DNA from: Trichomonas vaginalis G3
Lineage: Eukaryota; Parabasalia; Trichomonadida; Trichomonadidae
Reading direction: 5' to 3'
Length of the DNA stretch: 64,000 nucleotides
Assembly (NCBI RefSeq): GCF_026262505.1
Contig: NC_067207.1
Span: 25,202,082 to 25,266,081 of the forward strand
Positions 56,192 through 64,000 of this stretch are shown here, one piece after another (the first letter of the stretch is position 1; every line of letters begins with the position of its first letter). Both the position numbers and the translations under genes were made by a program. Below the pieces are notes generated by a model. That model had not been told where the DNA came from and searched no databases. It saw only the letters and a list, made by a program, of their open reading frames with translations.

Positions 56192-56990
56192 ATGGCAGAA
56201 GACATAATGGTTTATACTATTACGACTAAAAACCCTGAGTCATATAATTCTATAACAACAAACTTACAAAGTCCTCAAGGACGATATTGTAAACTAACCT
56301 TAAACACAATGACGACTAAAGCCTGTTTTGCTCTTTTGACACCAGAAGATTTTATTGTTGTGAATGGTAAAAAATACTCCTTTGAAGATACTTACTCAGA
56401 TATACCACCAACAGGTTTTGTTGACTTATTTAATACTTTAAGTACGGGTGTAACATGTGCTGCAACTAGAGCAGGTTTCATTATGTTTGGATGTCCGACT
56501 GAGTTTACTATAAACGATATGAGCTATAATACAAAACTTATTTCTGGTTTTTTACTACCAACAGTTTCCTATAACAGGAAAAGGTGTCATACAAGGAATG
56601 TCTATTCCATTGACTTTAAGCACACCAATCTTATATATTGTTTCAAACTTAGGTTCAAAGTGTTATTCGAATGTCGACAGAAACTATTATGACCAAAAGA
56701 TACTTATGCGTATAAACAATACTTTCTCTGCTGGTTTGCCTATTGTTCATTCGAATGCAGAATTTTCAACCTTAGTGAACTCAAACACTTTGGCAAGTAT
56801 AACGTTGACATTAGTTGACGCAAACTTTGTTCCTGTAAAACTTTTATGTCCTATGTATTTGTCAATGACGGCAGAAAGTTTCGAATTGGAAGATGCAACT
56901 GGTGAAAGTATTGTATTACAAGAACAACTTCAACAACAAATAGCTCAAGAACAACAAATGCAACAAATGAACAACAAAGTCAAGAATAAA
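56192..56990 (+). pseudogene. Element protein of about 260 codons, broken; possible second minor capsid protein
   Basis: The start follows AAATATATATAA. Beta-rich segments (Y-C-K-L-T-L-N-T-M-T-T-K-A-C-F-A-L-L) lead to a Gln-rich C-terminal tail (Q-Q-Q-I-A-Q-E-Q-Q-M-Q-Q-M). It is broken, about one break. A jelly-roll protein is possible from size and strand content, which makes it an alternative penton candidate to the gene at 15580/49280. No family is recognised. Confidence 0.45.
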
Positions 56991-57017
56991 AAAATATTAT
57001 TTTTTATTTTTATAAAA

Positions 57018-58252
57018 ATGTACAGAATAGATGTTTCAGTTTTTATGACTTCCAAGCGTTCAGAAATATGTGTCCATTTCGAGACTATAACAAAGCAGTC
57101 GAAAATTTGAAACGTTTAGTCATTTATGTCGACTCTGCCCCAGAATGTTATGTCATGAAAGAATGGGATGTTGTCTTTAACAAACCAAGAGCAACAATAG
57201 TTTCAGAACAAGAATGTAGACAGAAACTTAAGAAAATAAAAGTCGTACAAGTTGGCATGAAGATGTTAGATGCTTGGGATATCTTATTGTCAAAGTTAGA
57301 AGATTTTTCAGTTCGAGGTATAAAGTTCTATACACCTTCTCCAAACTTCTATTCTATCTTCACTGGATATAAATACGAACAAGTAGAATGGAAACACAGT
57401 ATTATAGAAGCTTGGTTAGACCATGTCAAAGAAATTATATGCAATGGAAACGAAAAGGTTTATGAGTATATCTTATGTTGGTTTGCAAACATCTTACAAC
57501 ATCCAAGTGCTAAAAATGAAACTGCTCTCATTATAATTGGAAAACAAGGAACTGGTAAGAATACTTTCTTTACAGATATCTTATGCAAACTGTTAGAAGG
57601 TTATTCGAACCCTAATATGACAAACTTAGAAAACATCTGTGGCAAGTTTAACTCTTCAATTGAGAATATGAAACTTATAGTTTGCAATGAACTTCAAAGT
57701 ATAGATACAACAAAAGTTTTGAACTCAGATGCTTTGAAGAGTCTTATAACAGACAAAGTTGGAGTTGTTGAAAGAAAATATAAAGACCAAAGAGTTTGTG
57801 AAAATGTTGCAAACTTCATTATGGTTTTCAAACAATGTTGTTCCGATGAAGTTAGAAAGTTCTGACAGAAGATATGTAGTTGTCAGAACGTCAGATTCTC
57901 ATATGCAAGATACAGAATATTTGACGCTTTGTCAGAATGTTTGACATCTGACTTTTACAACCACTTGTTCTCATATTTCATGACATTAGATATTTCTAAG
58001 TTCAATCCAAGACAAATTCCACATACCGAAGAGAGACAAACATTGTTAGAAGCAAACAAGAGTGTATATGAACTGTTCATAGATGAAACTGACTTTGTGT
58101 CATTAGATGAAAGGTCATTGTACGATTCGTATAAACAATATTGTCAAGAATATGGTTATATGGCAGCGTCTAAACGTACATTCTTGGCAAATGTCAAAAG
58201 TCTTTTAGATGTTCAGAATGGTGTATATACAAAGAAAAATTTTTCTGAGTAA
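57018..58252 (+). pseudogene. SF3 (D5/P4-type) helicase, broken
   Basis: A replication helicase. It shows a Walker A of SF3 type, G-K-Q-G-T-G-K-N (57539-57562), a Walker B-like L-I-V-C-N-E-L near 57675-57695, a motif C-like N-F-I-M-V-F-K-Q near 57815, and a C-terminal winged-helix-like part (S-L-Y-D-S-Y-K-Q-Y-C-Q-E-Y-G-Y). I see no clear primase domain in front. This helicase type is typical of virophages and Polinton-like viruses, whereas classical Polintons rely on polymerase B. It is broken, about two or three breaks. Confidence 0.78.
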
Positions 58253-58287
58253 ATTTTAAAAAAAATATTTTTTATCCGATAGAAAAG

Positions 58288-58707
58288 ATGACGAAATTCA
58301 TCTCAGTAAACAAGTACATGACAGAAGTCAAAGATAAGTTAGCTCCATTCACATATTTGAATGTTTACTTCTACAATTTTGAAAAGTCTACATTTGACAA
58401 AATTTGGAACATTGCACCAGTTAAGTTTGCTATTGTGACTAAAAATGGTGCGAAATTTGAAGACTTAGACATAGAAGGTTTGTTAACAGTCAAAGAAAAT
58501 TTTGACAGAAAGTTCTCAAAACTCGAAGAAGGTAAAGCATACAAACTTGTTATACCTTATGAACCAAAGAAAGCAGACGACTATGAATATTATGAGTCTA
58601 AGATAGTTGAAGTTCAAGGTAAATTGGGTAAAAAGATTTTAGAGTCTAAGCCAGTGTTTACTCCTAAAGAGGAAGAGAACATTGACATTGACCCAGAAAT
58701 GTTCTAA
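58288..58707 (+). CDS. Element protein, 139 aa, unknown function
   Basis: The start follows TTTTTATCCGATAGAAAAG. The fold looks mixed alpha/beta, with a Glu/Asp-rich C terminus (P-K-E-E-E-N-I-D-I-D-P-E-M-F), as in some single-strand DNA-binding proteins; the place beside the helicase would fit, but this is inference. It looks whole. Confidence 0.6.
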   Translation: MTKFISVNKYMTEVKDKLAPFTYLNVYFYNFEKSTFDKIWNIAPVKFAIVTKNGAKFEDLDIEGLLTVKENFDRKFSKLEEGKAYKLVIPYEPKKADDYEYYESKIVEVQGKLGKKILESKPVFTPKEEENIDIDPEMF

Positions 58708-58723
58708 AAATAAAATTTTATTT

Positions 58724-59179
58724 TTACATGTCAAATTTCTTTTTCTCTGGAACTGGTTCAGGTTCTTTCTTCTCTTCTTCTACTTTCTTTTCTTTCCTTT
58801 CTCTCTTCTTCTTCTTTTCTGGTGGAGTTATGTCAAATTTCTCAGAACCATATTTATGTAAAAGTTCTTTGTCCTTTAATAGCTCTTCTATTCTGTTTTC
58901 TATTTCATCTTCAAGAACAGCGCATGTGCCTTCTTTGCATTCTAAGAACTTTTGTTGGACTTCATCTTTCCAATCGGCGTCATCTCTGTCAACAAGTCTG
59001 TCATTGACAAATTTTAAGACTGCTCTTTGTAATGTTTTATGGTTCTTGTCATATTCCCAGAAACAGAACTTTAGAACAAATTCACCTTTCTTGTTTACAC
59101 TATGTAAGATTTTATGGTCGACAGATGTTTTGCTGTCGAAAAGTTTGTCTCGAATATAGATAGCGAAATCGCTAGACAT
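58724..59179 (-). CDS. Leftward element protein, about 151 aa, Lys/Glu-rich tail
   Basis: I place the start at the ATG at 59179 (M-S-S-D-F-A-I-Y-I-R-D-K). Residues 1-105 are globular, and the last 40 are almost only Lys, Glu and Pro. The stop lies 17 bases from the convergent gene ending at 58707. The shadow frame on the plus strand is Ser/Phe-rich and not credible. Unknown function; it looks whole. Confidence 0.6.
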   Translation of the reverse strand: MSSDFAIYIRDKLFDSKTSVDHKILHSVNKKGEFVLKFCFWEYDKNHKTLQRAVLKFVNDRLVDRDDADWKDEVQQKFLECKEGTCAVLEDEIENRIEELLKDKELLHKYGSEKFDITPPEKKKKRERKEKKVEEEKKEPEPVPEKKKFDM

Positions 59180-59218
59180 TTTCAAAAAGATAAAAATTTT
59201 AATTTTTCTAAAAATATG

Positions 59219-60091
59219 TTAGAAAAAAAGTTTGCTGACATTGACAAGAAATTTGAGAATGTTTTAAACAAGAACAAGAGGAAGTTGGAAAATGCTCAGA
59301 TAAAACCCATACATGACAATTCTTATTTGCTCAGAATGGTATAACAGGTTCTAATTGCACCACCTGGGTCGGGTAAGACTTTCACTTATCTTAAAATGGC
59401 TGCACAGCAACAAGAACTAGATGAGAAGAACCCATTCTATGAGTTAGTTGTTATTTGTAGTACTTCTGGTCAATTTGACCAAACCGTCAATTCGTTCAAA
59501 GATATTATAAAGAAGTCTAAGTTAGTATGTATAAAAGACTCTGAGTTGTTAGATTGGATAAAGAAGTACCAAAGAAGAGTTTTGAAGTATAATGCTATAA
59601 ATGAGTATATAAATTCGAAGTTTAAAGACCCAAATGAGGAAATGCAGAGAATATTAGAGAAGAAACACTTCAGAAACAAACAGAAAGAGATAGAATACAT
59701 TTCGAAGAAATTGCAATCTTACGATTGGAAGACTTACCCTCATAGATGTCTTCTTATCTTAGATGATTTCGCCTCTCATCCTTTGTTAAAGAACAGAGAA
59801 CAAGATATGTGTCGAATTCTTAAGAAGCTCAGACACTTTAACATCTCAGTTGTCATTTGTGTACAGACAGCAAAGAGTTTAAGTAAGGATGTAAAGAGAA
59901 TACTTACTGACATTATACTTTTCCCCGGATTGTCCGAAGACGATTTCATGGAACTTATGAAAGAGTCCATGGCAGGTAAGTTTGACAGACATGAACTATG
60001 GGAGAAGTACAAAGTCATACAAGACCCTCATACTTCTTTCAGAATTCATATCTACGCAAACAAAGTTCAAATTGTAAAAAGTCAAGCTTGA
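59219..60091 (+). pseudogene. A32/FtsK-HerA-like genome-packaging ATPase, broken near its start
   Basis: It would pump element DNA into capsids. Walker A is A-P-P-G-S-G-K-T (59357-59380), Walker B is C-L-L-I-L-D-D-F near 59748-59771, and a sensor-like V-V-I-C-V-Q-T follows near 59850. The 231-codon stretch from 59396 is open, and the whole region has about one break. This ATPase is one of the core genes of Polintons, virophages and their relatives, and it supports a virus-like origin for the element. Confidence 0.8.
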
Positions 60092-60599
60092 AAAATCTAA
60101 GTGTTTAGTCTTAGTAAGTCTGTTGTGGTGCTGGGGCTGTCGGTTCTTCTGGCTTTGGGGCTGTCGGTTGGTGGTACGTACGGACATTCGTTTGTGTCCT
60201 GTCGGAAGGAAGAACTTTTCCTGTCGGAAGGAAGAACTTTTCCTGTCGGAAGGAAAATATTTTCCTGTCGGAAGGAAAAATTTTTCCTGTAGGAAGGAAA
60301 ATTTTTTCCTGAAGTTCGACCAAAAAGTTCTCAATTTTCGAAAATTTGAATGTTTTTTGGTCGGACAACTGGAAAAATTTTTCCTGTAGGAAGGAAATTT
60401 TTTTCCTGTAGGAAGGAAAATTTTTTCCTGTAGGAAGGAAAAATTTTTCCTGTAGGAAGGAAAATTTTTTCCTGTAGGAAGGAAGAGTTCTTCCTGTAGG
60501 AAGGAAGGACTCGGAATGCCAGAAGGATTTGACGAGGCAATTTACCTAATTTGAGCTACCTGAGCCATCTGAAGTCAAGCGTAAAAATAAATGGTTCAT
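60092..60599. repeat. Quasi-palindromic minisatellite in the element
   Basis: From about 60195 to 60515 a unit of about 20 bp, TTTTCCTGTAGGAAGGAAAA or close variants, is repeated about 14 times. Each unit contains the inverted repeat TTCCTNNAGGAA. A unique piece of about 50 bases interrupts the tract near 60315-60365. Both strands stay open for long stretches, but the predicted peptides are simple repeats; I do not call a gene. The flanks (60092-60195 and 60515-60599) hold nothing I can name. Confidence 0.75.
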
Positions 60600-61494
60600 T
60601 TACTCTACTTGTTTGAAGTTGTCAAAATACTCTGTTATTTTTTCCTTTAACAATGGCAAATCTTCTTTGAAGGTAAGAATTGTACAACCTTTCATATCAT
60701 AGTGTGTTTGAGGTAAAGTATCTTGAACTATTTGTTTCACATCTTCATTTGGGGTCATTGAAATCGGTAAGTTTTCGCGATAGAACCAATTTCTGTCAGA
60801 TTTGTAAATCTTAGCAAGGTCGTAAAAGCTTTTGTTGTTTCTTCTGACTAAATGCAACATAACCATATCTTTATCTTCTTCATTTTCCATCTCTTCAGTA
60901 TAAATCATATACTTATAGTTCTTTTCCTTACCTTTTTGGTACCGAACGTGGTATTCTTTTCTGAATGCTTTTGTCTTTTGCTTCAAGCTTGTTTTCCATC
61001 TCTTCACGTTCTTGTCTATGAATTTCGTCAAGAAGTCTGTAAATATACCAAGCATAACGAGGCGAAGCCCACATTGCTACAGCATTTACAAGAAGTCTAT
61101 GAACATAATATCCTCTCAAACCGTTTGGCAATTTTTCACGATTTTCATAGAGTTTTGGCGACTGGGGTTTTTTACCTACTCGCTGTTCTTCACTGTTTTC
61201 ATAGAGTTTTGGCGACTGCGGTTTTTTACCTACTCGAGTTTTTGCGACTACGAGAAAATCCGTAGTCGAATTTTCAGCTTCATTTAATAGTTCAATAGTG
61301 CTTTGGTTCCTAAACCAGTCTTGTGGTTTCTTAGTATCTGGAGCAAAACATGCTGTCAAAATACTTTGCATTTGGTACATATCGTCTTTGACCGAACGAA
61401 TGAGACGGAGTTGTTTGTTAAACTGAACCCACTCATATTCTTCATTTATAGCTTCATGGACTATAACTGTTGTTGTGTTCTCTGTTGTTGACAT
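60600..61494 (-). pseudogene. KilA-N domain protein, broken
   Basis: A probable DNA-binding regulator. The KilA-N motifs are D-W-F-R-N-Q-S-T-I-E-L-L and G-Y-Y-V-H-R-L-L-V-N-A-V-A-M-W-A-S-P-R-Y-A, as in large DNA viruses and phages. Before the second motif there is a duplicated 21-residue stretch (R-V-G-K-K-P-Q-S-P-K-L-Y-E-N), a recent internal repeat. A C-terminal domain with Y-K-Y-M-I-Y-T-E-E and W-F-Y-R-E-N-L-P-I resembles domains that follow KilA-N in viral proteins. The start at 61494 lies below the shared promoter block. It is broken, about one break. Confidence 0.75.
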
Positions 61495-61555
61495 ATCTGT
61501 CTTTACATACAAAATAAAAAAATAAATAAAAATAAAACTAACTTTATTTTCTGAC
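61495..61555 (-). promoter_or_regulatory. Promoter-like block of the first KilA-N gene
   Basis: Plus-strand reading CTTTACATACAAAATAAAA, AT-rich DNA, then AAAACTAACTTTATTTT. The same two motifs precede the next two leftward genes (62197-62272 and 63662-63735). Confidence 0.55.
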
Positions 61556-61582
61556 TTTCACAAAAGACCAAAAATAAACGCT

Positions 61583-62196
61583 TTACATGTATTTTTCAGC
61601 AACTTCGTCAAATAATTTTATAGCTTTATCTATCTCATCTACTTCAAACGTTTCTTTACCTTTTATGGAGCACCATACATTTTCTCAAACTTTTCAAGTA
61701 GTTCTGTTTCTGCAGCTCTCATATCGTTAACAAACACAACCTTGACTCTATTGACTGTACTGTCATATCTTTGAGTTATATTATATGTTCTTCCTATCTT
61801 ATATCTCTTTGTATTGAAGTCCTTCGGTTTCTGAACGATGTAAAGTAAGCCTTCACTGCAACGTTCCGTATCGAATGAACCATATGTTATGAAGTTATAT
61901 CCAACAACTGGGTCTAACCATAACAAAACTATTGGTATAAGACTTTTGTCTATAAGATATGCTGTAGTTCCATAGAATCTTACCGATATCATAAGCTCAG
62001 GATTTCTTGTCAAAATTTTCTGAGTAGAAGCAGTTCTAACCCAGTCGTGGGATGTTTTCTTTCCAGATAGTGTTAGAATGTCTGACAAAGAATATTTGTT
62101 GTATTTCTTTGAGTATCTTACGTTTAAATCACCTATTCTAACCACTTTGGTGTCATTGTCTATCTTTCTAACTGTTTCAAACTCAATGTTTGTCAT
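61583..62196 (-). pseudogene. KilA-N plus T5orf172 (GIY-YIG-like) protein, broken
   Basis: N-terminal KilA-N-type part (H-D-W-V-R-T-A-S-T-Q-K-I-L, then A-Y-L-I-D-K-S-L-I-P-I-V-L-L-W-L-D-P), followed by a T5orf172 domain: G-L-L-Y-I-V-Q-K-P, Y-K-I-G-R-T-Y-N-I-T-Q-R-Y and A-A-E-T-E-L-L-E-K-F. This domain pair is common in large DNA viruses. It is probably a sequence-specific DNA-binding protein, perhaps with nuclease ancestry. The start at 62196 is preceded by the shared promoter block. It is broken, about one break. Confidence 0.75.
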
Positions 62197-62272
62197 ATAT
62201 GTTCTTACATACAAGATAAAAAAAATATTTTATAAAAAACTAACTTTATTTTTTCTATCTTAAGGAAATTCA
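62197..62272 (-). promoter_or_regulatory. Promoter-like block of the second KilA-N gene
   Basis: GTTCTTACATACAAGATAAA, AT tract, AAAAACTAACTTTATTTT, then TCTATCTTAAGGAAATTCAT on the plus strand. It is nearly identical to 63662-63735 in front of the next gene. Confidence 0.6.
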
Positions 62273-62299
62273 TGATTTTTGTTGCTGAATTCAGCAAAA

Positions 62300-62747
62300 A
62301 TATATTTTAGGGTAGAAGGTTAGATCTAACCTGTTTTCTAACCTGTTTTCTACCCTCATGAATTTTCATGATTTCTTCGTAAATGTTTTGTCAAGACTTC
62401 TTCGTACATGTTTTGTCAAGACTTCTTCGTAAATGTTTTGTCAAGACTTCTTCGTAAATGTTTTGTCAAGACTTCTTCATCGTAATGAGCGTAAATCAGA
62501 CAAAAAATATTTTAGGTGAAGAGGTGAGATCTAACCTGTTTTTTCACCTAATTTTTCACCCCAGTTATTTTATAAACGTTTTACATGGTAAACGTTATTT
62601 TTGGAATTTTGTGAAAACTCAACGGTTTGACACAAGCCCTAAAAATTATTTTACTCAGAATTTTGTTGCTGAATTCAATAAAAATATATTTTAGGGTAGA
62701 AGGTTAGATCTAACCTCTTTTCTAACCTCTTTTCTACCCCAGTTATT
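62300..62747. repeat. Internal repeat region with palindromes
   Basis: Three copies of the GGTTAGATCTAACC module (62318-62331; variant at 62523-62536; 62702-62715) and about four tandem copies of TTTTGTCAAGACTTCTTCGT (62375-62480), the same units found near both element ends. No coding region is supported. Confidence 0.75.
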
Positions 62748-63661
62748 TTATAAGCGTTTTACATGGTAAACGTTATGAATTCGTGAGACTTTAAACAGTT
62801 TTGTAGCTTCTATTTCTTCTTTTAGTACATCGAATGTTTTAACAATGCCGAAAGTTTCTTTATACTTCTTCTTGACATCAGATAGAAGGAAATCTTCTGC
62901 TGTTGGATAGTTTTTGTTCAGAAATTCTAACATGTTCATTTTATCTTCTGCTGGTTTCTCTACTTCTTTCTTTAAGTCTGCATAGTCGTTTCGCATTCTT
63001 TCTATCTCTTTGACGAGTAGTTATATTTCCTCATTGCTGCTTTACATTTTGAACATTGTGGGTTCATTTTTGCGTTATATTCTGAAACCTTACCTGCTAA
63101 AACAACTAAGGCGTCAATGGTTTTCTTTAACTCAAAAGTTGCGGGTTTTATTTGTTCATTCCATATTTTACATCTTTTATCTTTATCTCTTATCTGCCAT
63201 ACACATTTTGCAACTAACGAAACAAAGTTGTCGTAGGTCTTAAACTCCACCGATTTATATATGTCAGAGATGTTCTTATATACCATGTCGCAATCTTTGT
63301 CCATAACTTTATGGTTGCAATGAAAACCAAGGAATTCATAGTTAACCTTTCGTATGAACTTCTTTATTTCTACTGAGTCAGTTGCTTTGACTTCAATTTC
63401 GTCGAATTCAGGAATAGTGAGCTTTTGTTGTTGGATTTCAGGCAATTTGGGTAAATGGTCAATAATGTCCTGCATTTCATAAAGATACTGTTCATTTGTT
63501 TCATCTTTCGCACTACAGTCTAAATTACTTGTTAAAAGTTCTTGCTTTATCTTCTGGATTTCTGTTTCGAAAGTATATGAAGAAGGAATGAAGCTTTTCA
63601 TCTCTACTAACATTGAAGTTGGGTTCATGACTAACGAGTTTGGTGCTGTTGTTGCTAACAT
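62748..63661 (-). pseudogene. Leftward element gene of about 300 codons, broken, unknown function
   Basis: The start at 63661 (M-L-A-T-T-A-P-N-S-L) follows the shared promoter block. The middle has a C-x-x-C pair (N-P-Q-C-S-K-C-K-A-A-M), and the end has Y-P-T-A-E-D-F-L-L-S-D-V-K-K-K-Y and H-N-V-Y-H-V-K-R-L, which look like a winged-helix segment. It could be a regulator or replication accessory protein; I do not recognise it. It is broken, about one break. Confidence 0.55.
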
Positions 63662-63735
63662 GTTCTTACAATAAAAATAAAAAATATTTTTTTAAAAAAA
63701 ACTAACTTTATTTTTTCTATCTTAAGGAAATTCAT
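63662..63735 (-). promoter_or_regulatory. Promoter-like block of the rightmost leftward gene
   Basis: GTTCTTACAATAAAAATAAA, AT tract, AAAAACTAACTTTATTTT, TCTATCTTAAGGAAATTCAT: the third member of the shared block family. Confidence 0.6.
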
Positions 63736-64000
63736 GAAAATTCAAGAGGGTAGAAAACAGGTTAGAAAACAGGTTAGAAAAGAGGTTAGATCTAACCTTC
63801 TACCCTAAACATTATTTTTGGGTCCTTTACGAAGAAGTCTTGACAAAACATTTACGAAGAAGTCATGAAAATTCACGAGGGTAGAAAAGAGGGTAGAAAA
63901 GAGGTTAGATCTAACCTTCTACCCTAAATTATATTTTTGGTCATTTACACTCATTACGAAGAAGTCTTGACAAAACATTCATGAAAATTCATGAAAATTC
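63736..64000. repeat. Inverted subterminal repeats, right side of M2
   Basis: Reverse complement of the left subterminal modules (47393-47665): the palindromes at 63784-63797 and 63903-63916 are followed by TTCTACCCTAAA, the CCCAAAAATAA-type spacer in opposite sense, and ACGAAGAAGTCTTGACAAAA. This suggests that the right terminal inverted repeat begins here and that the element ends shortly beyond the window. Confidence 0.65.

Larger units (their letters stand above)
47281..64000. mobile_element. Polinton-like element, helicase type, copy M2 (runs to window end)
   Basis: Starts AGGTAGTGG after a poly(A) run and continues at least 16.7 kb. Parts in order: hairpin, subterminal repeats, D12 methyltransferase, 43-residue TM protein, 120- and 76-residue proteins, candidate minor capsid protein, fibre, integrase, MG-protein, capsid-like region, small genes, SF3 helicase, packaging ATPase, repeat tract, two KilA-N genes, one further leftward gene, and inverted subterminal repeats from 63736. 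I find no DNA polymerase B and no recognisable adenain-like protease. The integrase, ATPase core and several small genes are open; many other genes are broken, probably 20 or more breaks in all, most of them between about 52.8 and 58 kb. Few substitutions separate it from M1, so it looks young. Confidence 0.85.

Noticed and set aside
60101-60540. Repeat-encoded proteins on both strands (F-L-P-T-G-K or C-R-K-E repeats)
   Set aside because: Open frames arise from the 20-bp repeat itself; no globular part and no start context on either strand.
1-64000. tRNA, rRNA or other structured RNA genes
   Set aside because: I looked for clover-leaf-like GC-rich segments and rRNA cores and saw none. The only GC-rich hairpins are at the element tips and do not fit a tRNA.

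Overview
The window looks like nuclear DNA of a trichomonad, most likely Trichomonas vaginalis or a close relative. It is AT-rich and intron-poor. Its host genes start a few bases after an initiator of the form TCA-Y-W-Y-W, and their stop codons run into TAAA, the trichomonad poly(A) signal. It carries a Tvmar1-like mariner, a MULE, and a Polinton/Maverick-type element, all families known to be abundant in T. vaginalis.

Layout. (1) 1-8881: end of a tandem array of a 555-residue signal-peptide / beta-sandwich / single-TM surface protein gene (copies A1-A4, period about 2.6 kb). (2) 10075-13011: a divergent, broken paralogue (B1), split by a 1302-bp mariner at 10453-11754. (3) 13578-19077: left part of a Polinton-like element (M1), cut by a 100-N assembly gap. 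(4) 19178-24008: a 20-bp minisatellite, a decayed MULE and AT-rich spacer. (5) 24009-43922: a mosaic pseudogene (C) followed by seven more array copies (A5-A11), of which A5, A6, A7 and A9 are intact. (6) 45087-46719: second copy of the broken paralogue (B2), without the mariner, so it preserves the empty target site. (7) 47281-64000: second, much more complete copy of the Polinton-like element (M2), running to the window end, where inverted repeats matching its left end appear.

The block array end - B - element left end therefore occurs twice, about 35 kb apart. Either a large segment was duplicated after the element inserted, or the scaffold carries two versions of one locus on either side of the gap.

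The Polinton-like element is the most unusual part. In order it has a D12-class adenine methyltransferase, a 43-residue membrane protein, small virion-like proteins, a candidate minor capsid protein, a phage-like trimeric fibre rich in HxH motifs, a DDE integrase, a capsid-like region, an SF3 helicase, a packaging ATPase, two KilA-N proteins and a further leftward gene. I see no protein-primed DNA polymerase B, so it resembles helicase-type Polinton-like viruses more than a classical Maverick. It has its own sequence signals: a 14-bp palindrome repeated seven times near the ends, one promoter-like block in front of three leftward genes, and a short AT-rich motif touching the starts of the rightward genes. 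Many of its genes are broken, and it is treated here as a fossil.
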